DNA of 64,000 nucleotides from Platerodrilus igneus. Lineage: Eukaryota > Arthropoda > Insecta > Coleoptera > Lycidae. How positions within the stretch are numbered: the stretch's first letter is position 1; the number at the start of each line of letters is the position of its first letter. The notes under the pieces are model-generated. The model was not told the DNA's origin, searched no databases, and saw only the letters and a list, made by a program, of their open reading frames with translations. Both the position numbers and the translations under genes were made by a program. The stretch lies in NCBI GenBank assembly GCA_036346225.1, contig JARFIW010001750.1, positions 1,984,001-2,048,000 on the forward strand. Direction: 5' to 3'. Positions 10,735-21,507 of this stretch are shown here, piece after piece.

Positions 10735-13196
10735 TCAAAGTGTTATTTGGATTACAGTATTACACTCCTTTAAAACTTTTATATGAAATTGGTGCCTCCC
10801 GCATCTTGTGGATTGAAATGAAAATGGGCTTCAGAACAATCTCTTTAGAAGCATGTTATGCTCCAATAAATGACGATAGAAAGTGTGTGCATTTTTGGCA
10901 AGAGTTGGGAAATGTATTAGACAAGGACAAAAGAAATAACCGTGTGATTCTATTAGGTGATATGAATAGTTGGGTTGGAGTACACATAGAAAATGCTGAA
11001 CATGAGGTACATCCGATTGACGATCTAAGAACAAACAAAAATGAATATTATGTTTGTGAAAATGTGTATGAAAAAAGAACTGTTTGTATCCAATACATGC
11101 TATAAGCATAAGGACATACACGGGTACACATGGCAAAGGAAAAATGCGAAAAGTATAATTGATTTGGTTGTATTTGATGAAAGTTTAAGAGAACTGGTAA
11201 AACACACGAGAGTAATGAGAGGACCTGAGTGTGGGACCGATCATTTTCTGGTTTTGTCTAGAATTGATTTTAGCCAAAAGTGGGCATAGAGAGCAAAAAA
11301 GAATGTGAGACGATCAAGAGTGAAAGTAGAAAGCTTGTTGGAAGAGTCGACTTAAAGAGAGTACGCTACTATGTTAGAGAGGGAGTTGTATGACTGCAAA
11401 CAGGAATAGGAGAATGCTCTGAAGATCTGGAGAAAACGGGATGTTTGAGAACAGTGTGATAAAATGTGCTTTGAAAGTATGCAGAACGACAATGATTGGT
11501 GCATGTAATAAAAATGCATATGGAGTGATGAGGTCAAAAAGGTTGTCGGGGAAAAAAAAAGTGGCATATAAGAGACTGAAAACAAGCAAAAAGCGACTGA
11601 GGAAGAGGCAGGGTGAAAAAATGCAGAGTAGTTTTGTAGGGAATAAAAACTTGTTTTGGAAATGGGTAAGCAAGCCAAGATAGGGTGGAAATAAGCATGG
11701 GAATGGCATTGTTAACAGTAGAAATCAAATTGTTTGGGACGAAGCAAGTGTGAGAACCTGTTGGAAAAAGTATTTTAAGATGCTGTATGGTGGGGTCGAG
11801 AAGGATACAGATGACTGTGTGAATGATGAAGTGAGCATTGATGTACTGGTTGAAAATGTAGATAATAGTATAAAGTTCAAGTGCAGCGTAGATGAGGCAT
11901 GGAATGTAACGACTCTGAAAAATGGCAAAGCAGCAGGTGTAGATGGAATAATAAGTGAAATGCTTAAGTAAGGGTCTGGGTGTTGATTGAATATTTGTGC
12001 AAACTGATAGAGTTGTGTATGGAACATGCGAAGGTGCCTAAAGATTGGAAGAGAGCGATCATTATACCTTTGCACAAAAGTAAAGGCAGTAAGTATTAAT
12101 GCAAAAATTATCATGGGATAAAGTCTGTTGAGTGTATCCAGTAAAGTATATGAAAAAATTGTGATCGAGAGAGTTCGCAAGAGAACGCAGAGCAATATAT
12201 GGGACATTTAATGTGGTTTTATGTCTGTAAGAGGATGTGTGGGTCAGATGTTTACAATACAACAAATTGTCAAAAAGTGTATGCATGCCGGAAAGAAAAT
12301 GTATGCAGCATTCGTAAATCTAAAAAAGGCATATGACTCTGTGAACAGAAGTGAATTAGGGAAGGCGTGTCATGTATACGGTATAAGCAAGTGCTTGATA
12401 AAATCTATCACAGCGATGTACGAAGGCAGTACAGCATGTGTACGTGTGAATGGTAACATGGAGCAATACTTTGACATTGTTGAAGGTGTAAGACAGGGCT
12501 GTGGGATGTCTCCATGGCTGTTCAATATATTTATGGATAAATGTATGTCAGGCTTCCAAAGGAATGGAAGGAGTGAAAATTGATGAAACAAATATTAGTG
12601 TGCTGTTGTATGCAGATGACACAGTATTGTTGGCTGAATCGTCACAAGACACGCTGACGGAAGCAAGTGAAAATATGCAATTGAAAGCGAATGTAAATAA
12701 GATGAAAGCAGTGATTTTTGATAGAAACGGCGGAATTAATGACTTTTTATTTAGAATGGACAACAACACGATACAGAAAGTGAACGACTTTGTGTACCTC
12801 AGTAGAAAGTTTTTGAGTGATGAAAGGCTACATGGTGAAATAGAAAAAAAGAGCAAATGCTGGAAGAAAAGTGTCTGGAAATATGTGGGCAGTAAACAGG
12901 AATGAAGGATTGAGTATAAATGCAAAGCTGGCCATTTACACCGGTGATTGTGCCAACTGTTGTGTATGAAAGCAAAACGTGGGTCTGGCAGAAGAAGCAT
13001 GTTAGTCGTATAAATGCTGCATGAATAAAGTTCCTAAGAAGTGTGTGCAGAAAAACAATAAGAAACAAAGTGCCAAACAAATGGGTCAGAGCAGAGTGTG
13101 GGATTCATGTGACCCTTAAGGAATTGAACGAGCAAAGCACGTTTAGATGATTTGGACATGTGGAAAGAATAAATGAGGATAGACTTGCCAAGTATA
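10735..13196 (+). pseudogene. RTE-like LINE ORF, 5' portion (endonuclease and RT)
   Basis: Several frames in series encode an apurinic-like endonuclease and an RT: ACYAPINDDRKCVHFW and VILLGDMNSWVG (endonuclease, 10850-10975), a TWQRKNAKSIIDLVVFD segment and GPECGTDHFLVLSRI (11110-11270), a basic linker, then RT blocks RGCVGQMFTIQQIVKK, YAAFVNLKKAYDSVN (12300-12345), EGVRQGCGMSPWLFNIFMD (12482-12540), and LLYADDTVLLAES (12603-12640) in the next frame. The pattern MSPWLFNIFMD plus YADDTVLLA is typical of RTE-clade LINEs. ORF breaks occur near 11100, 11290, 11690, 11970 and 12570. The 5' end is truncated. The 3' part is separated by the DNA transposon at 13199-14923 and resumes at 14926. Confidence 0.87.
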
Positions 13197-13198
13197 TA

Positions 13199-13384
13199 CA
13201 GGGTGCCAAATTTAACGTGTCTACCATTGGTAATTCGTTTATTCTTCGAGATACAAAGTAGGTTAAATGGGGAAAGCATCAGTGTATTTCATTATCATTT
13301 AAGGCAACTAAACGCATTTTTTTCCATCACTTCCGATTTAGCCAGAAATGTAACCAACTTTGAAATTCTTAATGGAACACCCTG
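13199..13384 (+). repeat. Left end module of the mariner-type element
   Basis: 186 bp that begins CAGGGTGCC and closes with GGAACACCCTG, an inverted version of a mariner end, followed by TA. It is therefore itself bounded by inverted ends and TA dinucleotides. The inverted twin is at 14739-14923. Confidence 0.7.
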
Positions 13385-13615
13385 TATATTATAATAGTTT
13401 TGTATAGAAAATACCTTTGGCTTTATAAAAGTATAAGCATTAAGTATACCTAGAATGAAAAATAATGGAGATATTTGACATTTCTTGTTTTTACTTTTAC
13501 AAAAATCCTACTATCCATCTAAACAATTAACGACAAAAAAACAATATCAGTTATAATCAAATGTCACTTTTAGTGTTTGTTCTAATTTTAAACACTATTA
13601 TTACGATATTTTAAA

Positions 13616-14555
13616 ATGAATTTTTTAAATACTGAGAAGGTAAAAATGCTAGAAGTGTATTTTTCATGCCAAAAAAATGTTACCAATGTGTTGCGATTGT
13701 ATTCAGAACGCTACCCACAGAGAAAGCTACCAAGTATGAAAATATTTTCAAAGTTTAAGACTTTGCTACGAGAAAGGAGAAGCTTTAATAAATCTGGACG
13801 AAAACGACAACCACGTATAGTGACTGAACTAGTAGAAGAACAAGTACTTGCTTTGTTTGAAGCTTATCCCCAAATGTCTACACGGCAATTCGCCTAATTT
13901 TAAAAAGTATCATTATAAACCATATAAGATTATATTAGTGCAACATTTACATCCAGGAAATCAAGATAAACAAGTGCAGTTTTGTCACTGGTTGTTAGAA
14001 ATTATTAGAAGAAACAGCACTTTTCCAAATTACATCCTATGGTCAGACGAATGTAATTTTTTTAATAATGGCATGTTTAACCGAAAAAATAATCATTACT
14101 GGTCTACCGTCAATCCACTACAAATCAGAGATAAGAATTATCAGCGGAAGTTCTCAATTAATGTTTGGTGCGGAATATTCAACAACAGCATTGTCGGGCC
14201 ATTTTTTTATAACAGAACGTTGTCAACAGGAAGATATCTCAACTTTTTAATAAATTATATAGAGGACTGGTTCGATAACTTGCCACTAAATCTACGACAA
14301 AAGTTGTACTTTCAGCAGGATGGTGTACTTGCGCATAATGCTGTTTTAGTAAGACAGTACCTTACCCAAATGTTCCGTAATAAATGGATAGGAACACATG
14401 GTCCTACAAAATTTCCTCCACGATCGCCCTACTTAACCCCACTAGATTTTTTCTTATGGAGTTATTTAAAAGACATCATTTATAAGCAAACACGTGAATC
14501 CGTTGAAGCCTTGCAAAACAAAATTGAAGAAATAATAAGAGAATTTGATAGATGA
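13616..14555 (+). pseudogene. Tc1/mariner-type transposase, frameshifted
   Basis: The N-terminal frame (13616-13897) gives a helix-turn-helix-like region (NTEKVKMLEVYFSCQ, then EEQVLALFEAYPQMSTRQFA). The catalytic part continues in another frame (about 13890-14555): IILVQHLHPGNQDKQVQFCHW, the first Asp in ILWSDECNFF, a second in YFQQDGVLAHNAVL, and SPYLTPLDFFLWSYLKD with the third Asp. Between STRQFA and YKPYKI about 25 residues of the second helix-turn-helix region seem missing and the frame shifts. The usual SPDLTPLDFF reads SPYLTPLDFF here. Such transposases cut and paste the element via its terminal repeats; this one is inactive. Confidence 0.87.
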
Positions 14556-14738
14556 AAACTATGCAAGAAGCTACTGCGACGAGTACAATTGTGTATAGAG
14601 AAACAGGGGAAAAATTTCGAACAATATAGTAAATATGCAAAAGTTGTAATATCTCCGTTATTTTTCATTATAGGCATACTTAATGCTTATACTTTTATAG
14701 AGCCAAAGGTATTTCCTATCCAAAACTATTATAATATA

Positions 14739-14923
14739 CAGGGTGTTCCATTAAGAATTTAAAAGTTGGTTACATTTCCGGCTAAACCGGAAGTGATAGA
14801 AAAAAATGTGTTTAGTTGCCTTAAATGACAATGAAATACACTGACACTTTCCCATTTAACCTACTTTCTATCTCTAAGAATAAACGAATTACCAATGGTA
14901 GACACGTTAAATTTGGCACCCTG
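14739..14923 (-). repeat. Right end module of the mariner-type element
   Basis: Inverted twin of 13199-13384, starting TA then CAGGGTGTTCC on the inner side and ending GGCACCCTG then TA on the outer side. Identity by eye is high, with a few substitutions and single-base indels. Confidence 0.7.
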
Positions 14924-14925
14924 TA

Positions 14926-15245
14926 TATGCAAGTAAGATGACTGTTAGAATTGCAAGGGTGAGACTATGTAAAAGATGGTTGTATGTAGTAGAGGAGGTT
15001 CTGAAGGAACGATTGGTGGGAAGTCTGAGGAATAGAAGAGCATGCCAAAAGCAATGTACTAATGTTGCAAAAGCAAAGACAATGTGTAGGGAGCTAGGGA
15101 TGTGAAGAAAGATTGTGAATACTGCTGGGAGTAAAAGTAGTGTAGTACTCTAGAGCTATACCCTGCATATCTCCCCAGAAAAAGTTGCTAGGTTTGGTTG
15201 CCCTGAGAGGTAATACTTTTTTGGTGATTTATTGATTGATTGATC
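14926..15245 (+). pseudogene. RTE-like LINE 3' end
   Basis: Continues the LINE interrupted at 13196: a frame reading MTVRIARVRLCKRWLYVVEE, then RNRRACQKQ and AKAKTMCRELGM, followed by a short 3' UTR and a terminal (ATTG)n-like tract TTTATTGATTGATTGAT (about 15228-15244). Short tandem 3' tails instead of poly(A) are usual for RTE elements. Confidence 0.8.
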
Positions 15246-15915
15246 TCAATCTTAACTTTGTTATTTTTTAATCGTCAATTAATATATTGAAACGCCACTG
15301 CTACCGCGTTTCTTTAACTTAAAAACAAGTAATAACAAACGTCTTTATTACTCACTGTTCACAAGTCTAATTAACAGTATATGCCTTGTTTATAGATGTT
15401 TTCAGTCCACTTAACAATGAAGCACTATTACACTAACGAATTTACAAGCACTAATATCTTCTTAAACTAACTTCTTTACCATAGGTCCATTAACAACACT
15501 AACACAACTATTTGTTTATACACTTCTAGTTATTTATGTATACTACAAGCTGCATGTACATTAGACACAGCATATATCATTTATGTATAAATTCTTGAAC
15601 TCTTAAAAGCTCAACTACGTTTACTGTACACGATATAATTTATATTAGACATTCAAATATAGACTAACTCTTACATACATAAGCGGCCTTATATATACCC
15701 TGAATTAAAGATATGACTCATTATCTAGTATTTTCTAGAAGAGTTCTGGAATCCTTGAGAATGTGATGTGTCTAGGGCGTTTGTATGTTTGACGGATTGC
15801 CTAATAGTGGATCGCAACAATATTTTAAATTTAAATAGGACAGTTATATGAACAGGTATAAATTACACCTCGTGCTGCAATCAACAAATGATTACACAAA
15901 GATAAAATGATTATA
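15246..15915. other. AT-rich stretch without recognised features
   Basis: No motif recognised; presumably older unique or decayed sequence between the LINE tail and the MITE. Confidence 0.45.
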
Positions 15916-16346
15916 CCCTATTCACGTTAAATATGAGATGACGTCATAAACAGTAATAAAGTGCTAGCGATTGTAAAATGTGAACGTAACTATGAACGTA
16001 GGTTTAATGATATTAGGATTTAGTCTGTAGCAGTTGGCAGTTCTGTTCAGTGTTGGAACATTTTTTACTGCAATTACTTTGACATTTCTCATTTTATTGT
16101 CATTGTTTAGTTTTGTAGTAAATCGTTTGTGCGTTATATTTGCTAAATAAAACAGTATTTTTCAGAACTAAAACACTTTATACATTGCAAGTTTCGAATA
16201 TTTAACATTTAGAATGCCTAAACATTTGGATTCGCGCGCACAAGAAATGGTTACTTTGATCAGGAAATACACATGAAATAACTTAACCAAGACAACCCAG
16301 CATTTATTTGAATTATGACGTCATCCCATATTTAACGTGAATAGGG
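15916..16346 (+). mobile_element. MITE (copy A), deletion derivative of a Tc1-like transposon
   Basis: 431 bp with terminal inverted repeats CCCTATTCACGTTAAATATG and a TGACGTCAT block, flanked by TA (part of TATA on both sides). The interior keeps the start of a transposase: ATG at about 16215 reading MPKHLDSRAQEMVTLIRKYT then a stop. This N-terminus resembles IS630/Tc1-like transposases of insects (compare the fragment at 46670-47035). Copy B, lying inside a piggyBac gene, is at 62813-63217. Confidence 0.85.
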
Positions 16347-17071
16347 TATAAATAACAAAATATCTTGCTGTTTGACCTAACTAAGCGTATAACACCAGCA
16401 TGGATATAATGAAGTACTTATGATTATTAAATCAGCTTCTTCAAGGTAATCTTTACGATGGAATTCTATGTCTATAACTAAATTTCACGGCAACTCCTGT
16501 GGAATCGACCTAGTAAAAGGTAATGAGAGTAAAAGAGGTAGAGTAGGATTGTTTTTTGCCGCACTTGTTAGTAATTTTTTTCTTAACCATCCTCCCGCTC
16601 GAACACGAGCGTCTCGCGCCACATCTGATCTTGGCTGCCGCTAAGGTCATCATAGTTTTCAGTTGACGATTGTGAAACTTGTTTACATGGTGAAGATTAA
16701 ACATCAAAACTTTGATGGCACTCTCAGCAATTAAAATTACACTTGTGAGGACTTTACCAAATATATTATGTATAAACGACTTATTAGCCTTCAGTTACTA
16801 ATAAATCCTTGTTTATATGCCCCAAGAATTATTCTCCTTTCTGTGAGATCCAATCTTATACAATAAGTGGTTTAATTTTTTCTATAATGTAATGAAGATA
16901 TGGTTTCCACTTGTTCATTTACAGAATTAGAATTATTAAATTAAAACCACCAACAAACATAACATAACTATCCAGGCACATGACAACGTAATGAAAACAA
17001 GGAAGCTATGGCCTTGACGGCAGCCGAGATCAGATGTGGCGCGAGACGCTCGTGCTCGAACAAGTCTTCGG

Positions 17072-17241
17072 TTAGGTTACTGCTAGAAATAGATATTATT
17101 ATTAAAAAACACAAATCACTTAACACACATATCAGAACAGTATGCAATAGTTTTAGCAACAAAAAAACAAGACTGTTCTGATATGCGTGTTAAGAGATTT
17201 GTGTTTTTAAATAATAATATCTATTTCTAACAGTAACCTAA
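17072..17241. repeat. Hairpin H1
   Basis: Arms TTAGGTTACTG...CAGAACAGT (17072-17141) and ACTGTTCTGAT...CAGTAACCTAA (17172-17241), about 70 bp each, with a roughly 30-nt loop containing ATGCAATAGTTTTAGCAAC. Few mismatches. Confidence 0.88.
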
Positions 17242-17361
17242 TCGAGGACTTATTCGAGCGTAAAGATTCGGAAGGATGGTTAAGAAAAAAATTACTGCGA
17301 GACGGCAGTAATTTTTTTCTTAACCATTCTCCCGAGTCTTTACGCTCGAACAAGTCCTCGA

Positions 17362-17529
17362 TTAGGTTACTGTTAGAAATTGATATTATTGTTAAAAAAC
17401 ACAAATCACTTAATACGCATATCAGAACAGTCTGCAATAGTTTTATCAACAAAAAAAAAACAAGACTGTTCTGATATGCATGTTAAGAGATATGTGTTTT
17501 TTAATAATAATATCTAAACAGTAACCTAA
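17362..17529. repeat. Hairpin H2
   Basis: Same structure as H1, loop with CTGCAATAGTTTTATCAAC and an A-run. The right arm lacks the TTTCT segment near 17516. Confidence 0.88.
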
Positions 17530-17609
17530 CCTCAAAAAGCCTATCGCGTCTCGCAGTAATTTTTTTCTTAACCCTCCTCCCGAGTCTTTTCGCTCGAACA
17601 AGTCCTCAG

Positions 17610-17780
17610 TTAGGTTACTGTTAGAAATAGATATTATTATTAAAAAACACAAATCACTTAAAACGCATATCAGAACAGTCTGCAATAGTTTTATCGACAA
17701 AAAAACATGACTGTTCTGATATGCGTGTTAAGTGATTTGTGTTTTTTTAATAATAATATCTATTTCTAACAGTAACCTAA
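17610..17780. repeat. Hairpin H3
   Basis: Same structure, loop orientation as in H1 and H2; arms almost fully complementary. Confidence 0.88.
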
Positions 17781-17829
17781 CCTAAAAACGAGCGTCTCAC
17801 GGCAGTAATGCCGTGGCTGCAATGATACG

Positions 17830-17988
17830 TTAGATTACTGTTAGAAATAGATATTATTATTAGAAACACAAATCACTTAACACGCATATCAGAATATTGT
17901 TGCTAAAACTATTGCAGACTTTTCTGATATGCGTGTTAAGTGGTTTGTATTTTTTTAATAGTAATATCTATTTCTAACAGTAACCTAA
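17830..17988. repeat. Hairpin H4, inverted orientation
   Basis: Same stem, but its loop (TTGCTAAAACTATTGCAGAC) is the reverse complement of the H1-H3 loops, so the whole unit is flipped. It is itself bracketed by inverted T modules (17787-17829 and 17990-18030). Confidence 0.88.
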
Positions 17989-18298
17989 CCTGTTATTGCA
18001 GCTACGACATTACTGCCGTGAGACGCTCGTCCTAAAAAGGTCCATCGCGGGATTCGTTCGATCGTAAAGACTCGAGAGGACGGTTAAGAAAAAAATGTTT
18101 GCTCGCGGGACTCGTTCGAGCGTAAAGACTAGGGAGGATGGTTAAGAATAAAATTTTTGCGACCTGGATGTTTCTGCCTGCTTAAAGGTGTTGGATTATG
18201 AATTCATAAACACCTGCAGAATAATGAGTGCTGTTAGTAACCTAGCTTTAAATGGGTAAGAATTGCGTTAATGGATAATCATGAGAAATAGTATATTA

Positions 18299-18414
18299 TA
18301 TACCTAGGTTGAGAAGTGATCAATTATAAATCGAGCACTTTTATATCTTGAGGACCGAAGCGCCCAAGGATATAAGGTGCGAGATCTATAATTTCACTTC
18401 TCAATCGAGGTATA
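18299..18414. repeat. Palindromic element of about 116 bp
   Basis: Inverted repeat from TATACCTAGGTTGAGAAGTG to CACTTCTCAATCGAGGTATA with about 50-bp arms and a short centre (ACCGAAGCGCCC). It looks like a small foldback MITE. Confidence 0.75.
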
Positions 18415-18625
18415 CATAGATTTTTTTACTACTAACACTAAAACGTACAAATTTTGTTAGTTTAGATCGTTATGTTATCAAGTCAAAATTATTTTTAGGT
18501 TTTTAAAATACTAAGTAGGCTGGATGTCAGTGTATGTCAAATTATAAACATTAGATTGATGTTAAATATTAGGTTATTTGAAGTAGTTTTAATCAATACT
18601 CCCTGTATGTTTGTTGTGGTTTGTT

Positions 18626-18744
18626 TAGCATTCTTCTTAAGCTTCTTTGGGAATTAAACCACTCATAGTTATTAAAATGATCTTTATTTACGTTTAATTT
18701 ACGTTTAGTGGTTTAATTCCAAAAGAAGATTAAGAAGAATGCTA
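18626..18744. repeat. Palindromic element of about 119 bp
   Basis: Arms TAGCATTCTTCTTAAGCTTC and its complement ending GAAGAATGCTA, about 39 bp each, with an AT-rich loop including ACGTTTAATTTACGTTTA. Confidence 0.75.
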
Positions 18745-19359
18745 GTTTTAATCAGTTTAAGTATTATGTATAAAATAGAAACGGGAAATAGCGGCTCAGA
18801 AGTAGAAATAAATGGGACCCCACCTGAGCTTGAACAACTTGTAAACAGTGCTAGTTGTAATTTGTTGGCAGATATGTCTAGAAAATTATATATATGCGTA
18901 CACTTAATTCAAAGGACGGTGTGAAAAAAAGAAAACTGCAAAAATATTAGAAAAATTGTTTTTGACTTATCAGTAAGTTTCTGGTTACTGACAAATAGGC
19001 TTGGAAGTGTTATACACAGGTAATCTGTCAAATTAAAATATTCTGGTTGGAAGTATTAAACGTCGTTTGACTAAAATAGTAGGAGGTTTTTTCATTAATG
19101 ACCTAGGGACGTTAGCTGTTATTATTAACCTAGAGAGGGAAGAACTATTTCTCATTCAATGGAGCAATTAATGGCCACTTCTCAAGTTAGTAACAAAAAA
19201 AAAGTTATTTTGAGGTTTGCTTTACGGTTGCGGTAATTTATTTGAAATTTAGTTTTCAATTAGAGATACTAAACCTTGTAATCTATTTACACAAGAAAAA
19301 TTATTTTATATACATTTTACTGGTTGTATATTCTTTGTTCTTATAAAAGCATGTTCTAT

Positions 19360-20116
19360 CAAAGAATATTAACTATAGAATAAGAAGCGACACTCTAGTA
19401 ATATCCTGAATCCTGTTCAGTGCGCAGGTTCGCCAAGAAAATGGCCGGAGCTAGAAGGATATATACTCTAAGATATGAATGCCATTGTTACATCTGCTTG
19501 TCAATAGAGCACTGACCCCCATATTTATCAGGTTTTGACCATAATAAAAGCCAACCACAGCTAATTATCAAAGAATATTAACTATAGTTAATATTCTTTG
19601 TAATTATTATAAACAAATTGTCGAACGCAAAGGGCGTTTTTGCATTTATTGTGTTGTCTGAATACATAAACTGTGTATTTTATTGTAAAACTGTATTGCA
19701 TTTTATTAAAGTGTACTGGTTTTGTTCCTTAATAATCATAAACTGATTTCTTAACAAAAAATGAATCTTAATATTAACTGTGTTTATGAATTTTGAATAA
19801 TTTTTAACTTAAAGAAAATCGCAATATTTATGTTAAATCTATTAACTGGAATATCTAATACAATGCATATTGTGCCCACTCATTGATATAATTGATTGGT
19901 ATTTTTCTGATAAAAAGAACACAAGTGTAAAAAATTCCATAATTCAGAATTATAAATAAATGTCAAATTTTTCTGAATTAAAATTTTGAATTTTACCGCC
20001 ATTCTTGGCACCCCAGCAAAATAGCGAAACACTTCAAGGTCAGATATTCTTTCCACCATTAAATACTAACAATTCGCCGGGAGTGTCGCTTCTTATTCTA
20101 TAGTTAATATTCTTTG
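19360..20116. mobile_element. DNA-transposon-like element with 36-bp TIRs
   Basis: Ends CAAAGAATATTAACTATAG... (19360) and ...CTATAGTTAATATTCTTTG (20116) are inverted over about 36 bp including AAGAAGCGACACTC. Inside, at 19569-19600, two terminal 16-mers sit head to head as a perfect 32-bp palindrome, suggesting a second copy or a rearranged end. No coding region; no clear target duplication. Confidence 0.7.
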
Positions 20117-20123
20117 GTTTTAT

Positions 20124-21263
20124 AGTAATATTATTATTTCATGGCGGGTGACCTTGAAAAAACTTGCGCGAGGAGGAGCTATATTAATAATCAAAATAAA
20201 AAAGTGAGACTAGAAAACATCGACTGCTTGCACGTCCAGTGTTGCTAGAGCAAAAATTGTCGAGCAACCAAGGAATGTGTTTTAAATAGTTTTATGTTGA
20301 TTTTTGCTTTTCTATAAAAATGATCTGAGCTTATTGTTAGCTGTGATACCCCAGATTACTGATTGATTGGATCAGTGTACACAAGATATTTTATCACTTA
20401 TAGTCACTAGTAGAGCAAAAACAATTTGGTAGTACTACATATTCGTTTTTTTCAAACCAATAGACGTTTTTGTTTACACAATGACACTCATGGTGTTGTA
20501 ACTAACAAAAACAATTTTTAATTAATACCAAAAGGTTTTTAATCATTTGTTATATTAATATTATTATAAATTGCATATATCTCTTGCAAATTGTTCAGGT
20601 TGGAGGCGCCCGAATCTTTTATGCGTTTCAAATATTGAAACACATTAAAAACAATCTGTCGTCCTTGACTATGAATCACCTTCTTCTTATTCATAATATT
20701 ACTCTAAGAAATATCATAATTAATCATTGAACGAACATTCTTTTTATATACTTACATTGCTGAAGACATTAACTATCAGTTTGTTTTGAAAAAAACTGTT
20801 TTGATGACTATTACTTGATACAAATATTAAAACGGAAAACTGGAAACAATAGGACCTTGATAAGAGCGAGAATGACAATGACAGTTACGGTTCACATTCG
20901 GTATATACAGTATTGGGATCCGCTGAGTATGTGCACTGTTGCCCCAGCAAATATTTACGGATAAAGAAACTACGAACCTAGAATTGTTTATAAGTAAAAA
21001 CAAGTAAAAGCTCCGATATTATATGGAGGTCTGGATTTATTTCATATATTTATGAATTTCTAGATACCGCCAACATGAACGGGGTCCTTACAAACAATAT
21101 TTTACTTAACGTAATAAATGGAATATTCCTGACAACGTATTAAAGCCACATTGCTAGCAAGATGTTTGTGGGTTGTACTGTAGCGTTGTGAATCTTGAGG
21201 TTTAAGTTTAAATTGAACCTATTGCACATGTGACGTCACCCGCCATGAGATAATAATACTACT
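20124..21263. mobile_element. Inverted-repeat element ending next to SIRT2 promoter
   Basis: Left end AGTAATATTATTATTTCATG then GCGGGTGACC; right end, read inward on the minus strand, AGTAGTATTATTATCTCATG then GCGGGTGACGTCAC. The terminal repeats are about 33 bp with several mismatches. The interior (1.1 kb) has no recognised ORF. Its right end lies about 225 bp from the SIRT2 ATG and carries a GTGACGTCAC palindrome (CRE-like). Confidence 0.6.
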
Positions 21264-21488
21264 CTAGTATTCAATCAATGGTTAAGGGTTTGGAATCTCA
21301 ACTTTTCATACTTTAAGTTCAATGTTTGACCTTGTGTGTGTTATAAATCTAACCTATTTATAGTTCTTGTTTTTCTGTTTTTCATCATGAAATATTTAAA
21401 AAGATAGTATTTCATGAAAAAATATTTTTTAGAGATAATTAAGAATATATATTCTAAAATCAACTCTGTAGCACGTTATTCAAGAAAT
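21264..21488 (+). promoter_or_regulatory. Putative SIRT2 promoter and 5' UTR
   Basis: AT-rich interval between the inverted-repeat element and the SIRT2 start codon, with TATA-like stretches (TATTTATAG near 21355) and an inverted pair around TTTCATCATGAAATA (21382-21415). The transcription start cannot be located from sequence alone. Confidence 0.4.
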
Positions 21489-21507
21489 ATGTCTAACCCG
21501 AAAGAAG
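21489..21507 (+). CDS. SIRT2: SIRT2 exon 1
   Basis: ATG TCT AAC CCG AAA GAA G, followed by the donor GTAATT; phase 1. The tiny first exon is supported by the in-frame join to exon 2 (G plus AC gives Asp) but is the least certain exon apart from the exon 2 donor. Confidence 0.75.

Larger units (their letters stand above)
13199..14923 (+). mobile_element. Tc1/mariner-superfamily DNA transposon inserted in LINE
   Basis: 1,725 bp with long inverted repeats of about 280 bp (13199-13480 against 14645-14923), outer ends CAGGGTGCCAAATTTAACG, flanked by TA on both sides (13197-13198, 14924-14925) as expected for this superfamily. The centre encodes a broken transposase. Removing the insert joins the LINE frame (AKYI to QVRMTVRIARV), so the transposon arrived after the LINE. 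The long inverted repeats are internally structured: see the 185-bp end modules. Confidence 0.9.
16565..18165. repeat. Modular palindrome array with four long hairpins
   Basis: A 1.6-kb block built from a few modules in alternating orientation. Module H is a near-perfect hairpin with about 70-bp arms (four copies). Module S carries TTAAGAAAAAAATTACTGC and CGAGCGTAAAG and occurs singly, as an inverted pair (centre about 17302), or as a direct pair (18040-18165). Module T carries ACGAGCGTCTC and GGCAGTAATGCCGTG or GCGCCACATCTGATC and is mirrored around H4 and across 16590-17068. Three minus-strand ORFs here are copies of one repeat, not genes. No transposase or target duplication was identified; a foldback-type element or satellite in formation are both possible. 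Confidence 0.85.

Noticed and set aside
10831..13080. Several 70-160-codon minus-strand frames
   Set aside because: Antisense shadows of the plus-strand RTE-like LINE; composition (Phe/Ser/Leu-rich) fits reverse-frame reading.
16968..17700. Three similar minus-strand frames (LLKLLHTVLICVLSDLCFL type)
   Set aside because: Each is the translation of the same hairpin arm; the repetition reflects the array, not a gene family.
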